Source of the DNA: Chitinophagales bacterium
Lineage (GTDB): Bacteria > Bacteroidota > Bacteroidia > Chitinophagales > Chitinophagaceae
Assembly (NCBI GenBank): GCA_015654495.1
Contig: JAATGW010000489.1
Span: 1 to 14,205 of the forward strand
Direction of reading: 5' to 3'
DNA: 14,205 nucleotides
Within the stretch, counting starts at the first letter, position 1; each line of letters begins with the position of its first letter. Below are positions 1 through 7,112 of this stretch, piece by piece. The translations under genes were made by a program, and so were the position numbers. The notes under the pieces are model-generated. The model was given only the letters and a program-made list of their open reading frames with translations. It searched no databases and had not been told where the DNA came from.

Positions 1-95
1 GCTTGTGAAACTTTCGAGGCTTTGGGCGATTCGTGTTGTGTACAGGCAAAAAAGCCTGCGGCTAAAACCACAACACTTAAGGTAATAAACTTCAT
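1..95 (-). CDS. Lipoprotein, N-terminal fragment (gene runs off the left edge)
   Basis: Reading the minus strand from an ATG at 95 gives 31 codons that stay open to the window edge. The translation begins MKFITLSVVVLAAGFFACTQ: two N-terminal residues with one Lys, a hydrophobic core, then FFAC. This looks like a signal peptide with a lipobox-like site at Cys18, so the mature protein would be lipid-anchored facing the periplasm or cell surface. The residues after the Cys are polar (HESPKAS), typical of a lipoprotein linker. Bases just upstream are pyrimidine-rich with no Shine-Dalgarno sequence, which is normal for Bacteroidota. The gene is divergent from mutS2. Too little is visible to assign a function. 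The weak points are the short length and the Phe at -3 of the lipobox. Confidence 0.6.
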   Translation of the reverse strand, partial: MKFITLSVVVLAAGFFACTQHESPKASKVSQ

Positions 96-154
96 AAAGG
101 GGAAAGTAGATTTAATTCATGCGTGTACAAATTTCCGTGAACCAGAACTCATAT

Positions 155-184
155 CCAACGTATTTAACATAAAGCTGATACAAT
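155..184 (-). promoter_or_regulatory. Possible promoter for the left-edge lipoprotein gene
   Basis: On the minus strand TACGTTGG (162 to 155) differs by one base from the Bacteroidota -7 box TAnnTTTG. It is preceded after 18 bases by ATTG (184 to 181), which resembles the TTTG/TTG -33 element. The predicted start of transcription would leave a leader of about 50 bases before the ATG at 95. The match is imperfect, so this is only a candidate. No convincing plus-strand promoter for mutS2 was seen in the same 206-base divergent gap. Confidence 0.25.
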
Positions 185-301
185 GAATCATGAAAATTAA
201 ATGATTTAACAATCCATTAAGTATGCATGAAACACATTTTTGCGAACTGTTCAGTAAATATTTTCAGCTTAACTTTACCAGTTTTTCAGCACTACAAATC
301 A

Positions 302-2425
302 ATGAAATTATTTCCTGAATCAGCCGGTGTGCAACTGGAGTTCGACAAAATCAGGCACCTGCTGGCAGAACATACGCGAACATTATACGCCCGTGAAAAG
401 GCGCTGGAACTTCGTGTACATACCCGTAAAGAATACATCGATACGGAATTGCAACAGAGCCAGGCTTACCTGTATATCCTTCAGAACGGACAACCCTTTC
501 CAAATGATTTTATCCTGAACATTTCCCGTGAACTTCAATTACTCGGAATACCGGGAGCCGTACTGAGTGCCGAAGACTTTCTTATGATCAGGCGCCTGGC
601 TGAGAATACAAAGGATCTTTTTCGTTGGTTTGACAGCGAGCGGCAACTTGCATTTCCATCGCTGTATTCAGTAATATCAGATTCTTTTTATGAGAAAGCA
701 ATACTTGGTCAGATTGATGAAATTCTGGATGAACAGGGCGTTGTAAAAGATGATGCATCACCGGAGCTTGCCAACATCCGTATGAGTTTATACCGGAAAC
801 GCAACGAACTGAGACGGATGTTTGATAAGATCGTCCAGAAACTCACAAAGGCCGGCTACACTACTGATATCGACGAAGCATTCCTGAACGGAAGAAGGGT
901 TGTGGCGATTTATGCTGAACATAAGCGTCAGGTGAAAGGCATACTCCATGGAGAAAGTGATACCAGGCGAACTTCCTATGTTGAACCCGAAGAAACGATT
1001 GAACTTAATAACGATATTTTTTCGCTGGAGAATGAAGAGAGAGCAGAAGTTTACCGGATACTTCGCAAACTGACTGAAATGCTTTCATCATACGCTCCCT
1101 TACTTAAGACCTGGTTCCGGATTGCGGGAGAGTTTGATTTCATCAGGGCAAAGGCCAAACTGGCATCCGACCTGAACGCCGTACATCCGCAGATCATTGA
1201 AAAGTCGGGCATACACCTGATCAGTGCTTTTCATCCGCTCCTTTTTCTGTATAACAAAAAAACAGGAAAACCGGTTGTTCCTGTAAATATAAATCTCGAT
1301 GACAAGAATCGGATCCTCGTAATATCAGGCCCGAATGCAGGTGGAAAAACAGTTACACTTAAAACAGTTGGCCTTTTACAACTGATGGTACAGAGTGGGT
1401 TGCTCGTTCCTGTACATCCTGATTCAAGTTTCGGCATTTTCAGACAGCTGATGATTCATATCGGAGATACGCAGAGTATCGAATTTGAGCTCAGTACATA
1501 TAGCTCGCATCTGAAAAATATGAAGTCATTCATGGAGCAGGCAAACGGGCGCACACTTTTTTTTATTGATGAACTGGGCAGCGGCAGCGATCCGGATCTC
1601 GGCGGCGCATTTGCTGAAGTATTTTTAGAGGAGCTGCTGAAACGCCATGCATTTGGAATTGTTACTACCCATTACCTGAACCTGAAGGTGATGGCAAATA
1701 AAACAGCAGGCATCATTAATGGCTCAATGGCATTCGATGAAAAAAATCTCCTCCCTCTTTATCAGTTGAATATTGGCAAACCCGGAAGCTCTTATACTTT
1801 TTCAATTGCTGAAAGGATCGGGCTGAATCCTGACCTGATAAACCGTGCGAGGCAACTGGTGAATGAAAATCATTTCAGTCTTGACAAACTCCTCAACCGA
1901 ACCGAACAGGACCTGAGAAAAATCGAACAAAGGGAAAAAGAACTTCAGAAGCTGCTGAAAGAAAATGAGTTGTTGAAAAAAGAAATGACAAGGCAACTTG
2001 ATACGGAAAAACACCGGCAACAGGTTGAACTCCTGAAACAACAAAACCGGATTACCGAGGAGCGGATTGTATACCTGAAAGATATGGAACGAAAACTGAG
2101 GCAACTGGTTTTCGATTGGCGTCGTGCGGAATCTGATAGTGAGAAAAGGGAAGTCATGCGTCAGATGCAGGTGCTCCTGTTTAAACAAAAGGAAAAACAG
2201 GTGAATGAAAAAGTCAGGAAAAAACTTGATGCCCGTTATATCGAACTCGATGATGAGCCGAGGGAAGGTCAAAAAGTTTTAATGAAACAAAATAACCAGG
2301 TGGGCATGCTCACTGAAATACGAGGTAAAAAAGCCATTGTACAATTAGGCGTAGTGCCCATTACCGTTGATCTGAAAGATCTGATAGCCGTACAGGAAAG
2401 GGTAGTCGATGGAGAGCCTGACTAA
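302..2425 (+). CDS. mutS2: MutS2-family ATPase lacking the C-terminal Smr domain
   Basis: This is a cytoplasmic MutS-fold ATPase of the MutS2 family (707 aa), known in other bacteria for suppressing recombination or rescuing collided ribosomes rather than for mismatch repair. Visible parts are an N-terminal clamp/core region (from LEFDKIRHLLAEHTR), Walker A GPNAGGKT at residues 343-350, the LSTYSSHLKNM signature near 397-407, Walker B FFIDELGSGSDP with D423 and E424, a long charged coiled coil at about 510-640, and a KOW-like segment (EGQKVLMKQNNQVGMLTEI) near the end. The protein stops there, whereas MutS2 of Bacillus type has about 785 aa with a terminal Smr nuclease domain. No Smr-like sequence follows in any frame, so this is not a recent frameshift. 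Flavobacterial homologues, as I remember them, also end this way. The ATG at 302 is chosen over the in-frame ATG at 227 because family homology starts just after it and the extra 25 residues resemble nothing in the family. Confidence 0.9.
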   Translation: MKLFPESAGVQLEFDKIRHLLAEHTRTLYAREKALELRVHTRKEYIDTELQQSQAYLYILQNGQPFPNDFILNISRELQLLGIPGAVLSAEDFLMIRRLAENTKDLFRWFDSERQLAFPSLYSVISDSFYEKAILGQIDEILDEQGVVKDDASPELANIRMSLYRKRNELRRMFDKIVQKLTKAGYTTDIDEAFLNGRRVVAIYAEHKRQVKGILHGESDTRRTSYVEPEETIELNNDIFSLENEERAEVYRILRKLTEMLSSYAPLLKTWFRIAGEFDFIRAKAKLASDLNAVHPQIIEKSGIHLISAFHPLLFLYNKKTGKPVVPVNINLDDKNRILVISGPNAGGKTVTLKTVGLLQLMVQSGLLVPVHPDSSFGIFRQLMIHIGDTQSIEFELSTYSSHLKNMKSFMEQANGRTLFFIDELGSGSDPDLGGAFAEVFLEELLKRHAFGIVTTHYLNLKVMANKTAGIINGSMAFDEKNLLPLYQLNIGKPGSSYTFSIAERIGLNPDLINRARQLVNENHFSLDKLLNRTEQDLRKIEQREKELQKLLKENELLKKEMTRQLDTEKHRQQVELLKQQNRITEERIVYLKDMERKLRQLVFDWRRAESDSEKREVMRQMQVLLFKQKEKQVNEKVRKKLDARYIELDDEPREGQKVLMKQNNQVGMLTEIRGKKAIVQLGVVPITVDLKDLIAVQERVVDGEPD

Positions 2426-2537
2426 GCATCTTTCACTTTATTTATCATTCGCTTCTGTACACAATTCATTGTTTTTTCGGGTTTTATCCGGCAGGAGTTT
2501 TCTAAAAGCGAAGCTCTTTTTTGCCTTACATTGCCGT

Positions 2538-4691
2538 ATGCGAAAACTACTACTTGTCATTGCCGCAGGATTCCTGTTTTCCTGTGCAGGAAATACCCCG
2601 GAGGAAATTGAATGGAAGGTTGCCGGTGGATCAAAGGCCTATACCCGCTATTCTGCTGCCACTCAGATTGACACAGCAAATGTTCATTTACTTGAGCCCG
2701 CCTGGGAATACCACACCGGAGATGCAGACACGGTGAATCATTCGCAGATACAATGTAATCCGATAATGGTTGGCGGTGTTGTGTACGGTGTTTCGCCCCA
2801 ATTGAAACTTTTTGCGCTTGATGCAGCAACCGGAAAACAAATCTGGGTTTTCAATCCGCTTGATTCAATTGCAGGATCTAAAAGATCTTTTTTCAGCATG
2901 AACAATAGCCGGGGCGTAAGCTATTGGACCGACGGGAAAGCCGATGCAAGATTATATTATACAGCAGGTTCTTTTTTGCATTGTGTAAATGCAGCAAACG
3001 GAAAGCTTGCAGATAGTTTTGGAATTCAGGGGAAAATTGACCTGCACAAAGGATTTCACAGGAATGTTGATGATTATTTTATTTCCAACTCTTCCCCGGT
3101 AATGATTTTTAAAGATCTGGTGATAACGGGAAGCAGGGTTGATGAAGGTCCGGCTGCAGCACCAGGTGATCTCCGTGCTTACGATACCCGCACAGTGAAA
3201 CAGGTCTGGATATTTCATACCATACCACACCCGGGAGAACCAGGCCATGAAACCTGGGATAACCCCGAAGCCTACCTGCGGATTGGTGGCGCTAATAACT
3301 GGAGTGGAATGAGCCTGGATGAAGACAGGGGAATTGTATTTGTTCCAACAGGTTCGGCATCATTTGATTTTTATGGTGGGAAAAGAACAGGAAATGGATT
3401 GTATTCTGACTGTTTACTTGCACTGGACGCAGCAACCGGAAAACTGAAATGGTATTTTCAGAATATTCATCATGATGTTTGGGACCGGGACTTACCCACG
3501 CCACCTGCACTAGTAACGGTAATGCATAATGGCAAAAAAAGGGATGCTGTGGCTCAACCTGCCAAATCAGGATTTTTATGGGTACTCGACAGGGAAACCG
3601 GTGAATCACTTTTTCCGGTTAAAGAAATGCCCGTTCCGTTTGATACTGAATTATCAGGAGAAAAATTATCTCATACGCAACCTATTCCTGAAAAACCGGC
3701 CCCGTTTGTAAGGCAATTATTTACCGAATCAGAACTCAATAATCTGCTTCCGGATTCATCATTCCAGGATATTAAAAGCCGGTGGGCTGGTTACCGGAAA
3801 GATCATATGTATGCACCGCCATCAAAAGAAGGCACAATTATTTTTCCGGGATTCGACGGCGGGGCTGAATGGGGCGGACCTGCATTTGACCCTGAAACCG
3901 GAATTATTTACATCAATGCCAATGAAATGGCCTGGGTACTTACTATGGTTGATAAACCCATTAGCCCCCGAAAAGAAAATTTCAGGCAGGCCGGAATCAG
4001 GTTGTATAGTCAGAACTGCATGACCTGTCATGGACCCGATATGAAAGGCTCAGGAAATTTCCCATCACTCGATACCATCGGCAGGGAATACAATCCGTCT
4101 ACACTAGCCGGATTATTATCCACGGGAAGACGCATGATGCCTTCATTTAATCACCTGAAGGATGTAGAAAAAACGGCTATCGTAAATATGCTGCTAGGTA
4201 TTGATTCGGAAAATGAAAAGCCTTTTCCTGCCCAGGTTGTCGACAGCTTTCTGAGTCTTCCATACGGTATAACGGGCTACAACAAATTCATGAGTAAAGA
4301 TGGATATCCTGCTATTAAACCGCCATGGGGAACGCTTAATGCAATCGATCTTAATACCGGCGAATATGTTTGGAAACGGCCTCTGGGCGAGTATCCTGAA
4401 TTTAAGGCAAAGGGAATTGAAACCGGCACTGAAAACTATGGCGGACCTGTAGTAACTAAAGGAGGATTGCTATTTATTGGTGCAAGTTCTGATGGTAAAC
4501 TAAGGGCTTTCAATAAGAAAACCGGCAAACTGCTTTGGGAGTATCAATTGCCTGCACCTGCATTTGCCACACCATCGATGTATGTGTACAAAGGAAAACA
4601 ATACCTGGTAGTTGCCTGCGGCGGCGGCAAACTTGGTACAAAAAGTGGTGATAGTTATATGGCATTCGCAATTCCTGAGGAATCGAAATAG
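2538..4691 (+). CDS. PQQ-dependent dehydrogenase lipoprotein with inserted cytochrome c domain
   Basis: A quinoprotein dehydrogenase of the membrane glucose dehydrogenase-like group (717 aa), expected to oxidise a sugar or alcohol outside the cytoplasm and pass electrons to a haem. The ATG at 2538 is chosen because it starts a lipoprotein signal (MRKLLLVIAAGFLFSC, lipobox LFSC, Cys16); the in-frame ATG at 2409 would overlap mutS2 and bury this signal. Propeller motifs include WEYHTGD, ALDAATGKQIWVF, PTGSASFDFYGGKR and ALDAATGKLKWYF. HDVWDRDLP (residues 312-320) and the Lys343 of AKSG correspond, by family memory, to the region of the catalytic Asp and active-site Lys of E. coli glucose dehydrogenase. 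A class I cytochrome c domain, haem motif CMTCH (494-498) with likely Met534 ligand in MMPSF, is inserted before the last propeller part (PPWGTLNAIDLNTGEYVW and onward). The substrate is not predictable. No pqq biosynthesis genes are present, so cofactor may be scavenged. A fucosidase gene follows after 54 bases. Confidence 0.9.
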   Translation: MRKLLLVIAAGFLFSCAGNTPEEIEWKVAGGSKAYTRYSAATQIDTANVHLLEPAWEYHTGDADTVNHSQIQCNPIMVGGVVYGVSPQLKLFALDAATGKQIWVFNPLDSIAGSKRSFFSMNNSRGVSYWTDGKADARLYYTAGSFLHCVNAANGKLADSFGIQGKIDLHKGFHRNVDDYFISNSSPVMIFKDLVITGSRVDEGPAAAPGDLRAYDTRTVKQVWIFHTIPHPGEPGHETWDNPEAYLRIGGANNWSGMSLDEDRGIVFVPTGSASFDFYGGKRTGNGLYSDCLLALDAATGKLKWYFQNIHHDVWDRDLPTPPALVTVMHNGKKRDAVAQPAKSGFLWVLDRETGESLFPVKEMPVPFDTELSGEKLSHTQPIPEKPAPFVRQLFTESELNNLLPDSSFQDIKSRWAGYRKDHMYAPPSKEGTIIFPGFDGGAEWGGPAFDPETGIIYINANEMAWVLTMVDKPISPRKENFRQAGIRLYSQNCMTCHGPDMKGSGNFPSLDTIGREYNPSTLAGLLSTGRRMMPSFNHLKDVEKTAIVNMLLGIDSENEKPFPAQVVDSFLSLPYGITGYNKFMSKDGYPAIKPPWGTLNAIDLNTGEYVWKRPLGEYPEFKAKGIETGTENYGGPVVTKGGLLFIGASSDGKLRAFNKKTGKLLWEYQLPAPAFATPSMYVYKGKQYLVVACGGGKLGTKSGDSYMAFAIPEESK

Positions 4692-4745
4692 CAGGCTTCT
4701 GCTTATACTTTGTGTTAAGAATTTTTTACTAAAATTGATTCGTAG

Positions 4746-7073
4746 GTGAAGAAAGTACTTGTTATTATTCTGCTTGTTTTTTCCATAAATTCAGATGCCC
4801 AGGAAAAGCCCATGCTCTGGTATCTGCAGCCTGCAAAGCAATGGACGGAAGCCTTACCGATTGGCAATGGAAGATTGGCTGCGATGGCTTTTGGCAAAAC
4901 AGGAACCGATCAGTTTCAACTGAATGAAGAAACAATCTGGGCAGGTACAAAGGTTGATGATATTAATCCCGGTGCAAAAGCAAATCTGAAAAAAATCCAG
5001 CAGTTATTGTTTGAAGAAAAGAATAAGGAGGCCTATGAACTTACGAAGAAACACCTGCTAGGTACACCTCCTGAAATAAGATCTTACCAGACACTTGGTG
5101 ATTTTTTTATCGACTGGCTTGATAGTGCTGAACAGGTAACAGAATACCGCAGATCACTTGATCTCAGTACCTCCATACACACAACAAACTTCAACCGGAA
5201 TAAAAAAAAATATACGGTAGAATCATTTATTTCAGCGCCGGCTGACCTGATGGTTATTCATATTAAAGCCGCAACCGCGAAGCTGAATCTGAATCTCAGG
5301 TTAACAAGGGAAAGAGATGCTTTGGTAACGGCAAAGGGCAAACGCCTGTTAATGACAGGAAGAATAAAAGATGAAACCGAACCATTGAAATTCGGACCGG
5401 CAGGAGATCATTTGCGCTTTGCTTCTTTGGCCGATATCAGAAATTCAGGTGGTACTGTATCCGTAAACGGGAACCATCTTGAAATAAGAAATGCGGATGA
5501 AATACTAATCCTGTTTACAGCAGCCAGCGACTATAAATTATCTGAGCTGGACTCGGACCCCATGATTGATCCCGGCCAGCTTTGTGAAACCATTATCGGC
5601 AAATCCAGCTCAGCAAGCTTTACTGATCTGAAAACTGCTCATCTGCTCGAATTTCAGCCTCTGTTTAACACTGCTTCATTTGAATTGGGGGGAGAGTCGC
5701 ATCCTGAACTCCCGACAGATCAAAGGCTGACAAATTTTAACAGCGGCATAAAAGATGCAGGCCTGATTCCTCTGTATTTTCAGTTTGGCCGGTATCTTTT
5801 GCTAAGCAGTTCAAGGTATCCGGCAAAATTGCCTGCTAATTTGCAGGGGAAATGGAATCCGCATTTTAATGCTCCCTGGCAAAGCGATTATCATACCAAT
5901 ATCAATCTGCAAATGAATTACTGGCCTGCAGATGTTGCGAACGTAAGCATCGCTACAAAGCCCCTGGCAGCCTTTATGGATGCTATGCTGGAACCCGGTA
6001 AGATCTGCGCTGAAAAAATGTACGGCGCCTCCGGCTGGGCCATGCATCATACTACAGATATCTATGGCCGGACAGCTATTAATACCGATCCTATTTGGGC
6101 TACAAGCCCGCTCGCCGGCGCCTGGATGGCACTAAGCATCTATGATCATTATGACTTCACGCGTGACAGGGAGTACCTGCGCAACTATGCGTTCCCGATT
6201 ATGAAAGCATCTGCTGATTTTATTCTTGATTTTCTTGTTACTGATCCGGCAGGACAACTTGTGACTGCGCCCTCAATGTCTCCGGAAAACGGGTTTTTTC
6301 TACAGGGTGATTCAACCTATCGCAATGTGGTTACCTATGGACCTGCGATTGACATACAGATCATACGCGAGTTGTTTCACGCACTGCAGGCTACCGCCGC
6401 TGAAACCGGGCTTTCTTTAGAATATACGGCAAAACTAAAAGCAACTGAAATGAAGCTGCCTCCAACAAAAATTAACCGGTACGGAGGGATACAGGAATGG
6501 ATCAAAGATTACGATGAACAGGAACCAGGTCACAGGCATATGTCACAACTCTTTGGCCTGTATCCCGGCACCAGCCTCACAAAAGACAGTGCTTTTTTGA
6601 AGGCTGCACGTATCACTATTGAACATCGTCTGAAATATGGTGGTGGACATACCGGATGGAGCAGGGCCTGGATGATTAATTTTTATGCGAGGCTAAAAGA
6701 TAGCCAAACAGCATATTACCATCTCAGCCAATTGCTCAATAAATCAACACTTAGCAATTTATTTGATAACCATCCGCCATTTCAGATTGATGGAAATTTT
6801 GGTGGCACTGCGGGCATTGCCGAAATGCTGATACAATCGCATAATGGTAAAATTGAACTTTTACCTGCGTTGCCGGCAGAATGGGCAACAGGAAAAATTG
6901 TCGGACTCAAAGCAAGAGGCGGTTATGTGTTGGAGTTAGCCTGGGATAAAGGCCGGCTCATTTCAGGAAAAATATTTTCAACCACCGGCGAACCGGTAAT
7001 TATCAGGTACCAGGGAAAAGAAATTAAAATGGCTGTTCCCGCTTTGGATACGAGAGAAATACCTGCATTTTAA
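4746..7073 (+). CDS. Exported glycoside hydrolase family 95 (alpha-L-fucosidase family)
   Basis: A GH95 enzyme (775 aa), a family of inverting alpha-1,2-L-fucosidases that also includes alpha-L-galactosidases. The start is GTG at 4746: an in-frame TAG lies immediately before it, and it yields a clean Sec signal peptide (MKKVLVIILLVFSINSDAQ, probable cleavage after SDA), so the enzyme is probably periplasmic. There is no lipobox. The N-terminal beta-sandwich region carries WTEALPIGNGRLAAMAFG and LNEETIWAG. The catalytic (alpha/alpha)6 domain carries HTNINLQMNYWP with N385 and N387, SMSPENG with E514, and HPPFQIDGNFGGTAG with D682. These match in order and approximate spacing the two Asn, the acid Glu and the Asp of the Bifidobacterium AfcA active site. 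The C-terminal part (LLPALPAEW, GLKARGGYVLEL) is typical. It follows the quinoprotein gene on the same strand by 54 bases and may share its transcript; no SusC/SusD genes or sugar regulators are near. Fucose versus galactose specificity cannot be told from these motifs. Confidence 0.92.
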   Translation: MKKVLVIILLVFSINSDAQEKPMLWYLQPAKQWTEALPIGNGRLAAMAFGKTGTDQFQLNEETIWAGTKVDDINPGAKANLKKIQQLLFEEKNKEAYELTKKHLLGTPPEIRSYQTLGDFFIDWLDSAEQVTEYRRSLDLSTSIHTTNFNRNKKKYTVESFISAPADLMVIHIKAATAKLNLNLRLTRERDALVTAKGKRLLMTGRIKDETEPLKFGPAGDHLRFASLADIRNSGGTVSVNGNHLEIRNADEILILFTAASDYKLSELDSDPMIDPGQLCETIIGKSSSASFTDLKTAHLLEFQPLFNTASFELGGESHPELPTDQRLTNFNSGIKDAGLIPLYFQFGRYLLLSSSRYPAKLPANLQGKWNPHFNAPWQSDYHTNINLQMNYWPADVANVSIATKPLAAFMDAMLEPGKICAEKMYGASGWAMHHTTDIYGRTAINTDPIWATSPLAGAWMALSIYDHYDFTRDREYLRNYAFPIMKASADFILDFLVTDPAGQLVTAPSMSPENGFFLQGDSTYRNVVTYGPAIDIQIIRELFHALQATAAETGLSLEYTAKLKATEMKLPPTKINRYGGIQEWIKDYDEQEPGHRHMSQLFGLYPGTSLTKDSAFLKAARITIEHRLKYGGGHTGWSRAWMINFYARLKDSQTAYYHLSQLLNKSTLSNLFDNHPPFQIDGNFGGTAGIAEMLIQSHNGKIELLPALPAEWATGKIVGLKARGGYVLELAWDKGRLISGKIFSTTGEPVIIRYQGKEIKMAVPALDTREIPAF

Positions 7074-7112
7074 AAGTTGTTTTTTCTTGTGAAGGGAATT
7101 CAAGTCAGGATT

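Noticed and set aside
227..301. In-frame extension of MutS2 starting at the ATG at 227
   Set aside because: The 25 added residues are hydrophobic and unlike the family, whose homology begins right after the ATG at 302.
1802..2272. 156-codon open frame on the minus strand inside mutS2
   Set aside because: It is antisense to the coiled-coil region and is rich in Phe and Leu because it reads the complement of Lys/Glu codons; no family resemblance.
2409..2537. Extension of the quinoprotein starting at the ATG at 2409
   Set aside because: It overlaps the end of mutS2 and would place a lipoprotein signal peptide internally; the ATG at 2538 gives a normal lipobox.
4690..4703. AGCAG-GCTT-CTGCT hairpin at the end of the quinoprotein gene as a terminator
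   Set aside because: The stem is only 5 bp, overlaps the stop codon and has no T tract, so termination is unlikely.
4704..4712. TATACTTTG as a -7 box for the fucosidase gene
   Set aside because: It has one extra base relative to TAnnTTTG and no -33 element at the proper distance.
5202..5210. Run of nine A in the fucosidase gene as a phase-variation or frameshift site
   Set aside because: The frame reads through intact and such Lys-rich runs are common in this base composition; there is no supporting context.
7074..7112. Bidirectional terminator between the fucosidase and blaR1 genes
   Set aside because: Only a 4-bp CTTG/CAAG pairing is visible with no properly placed T tract on either strand.
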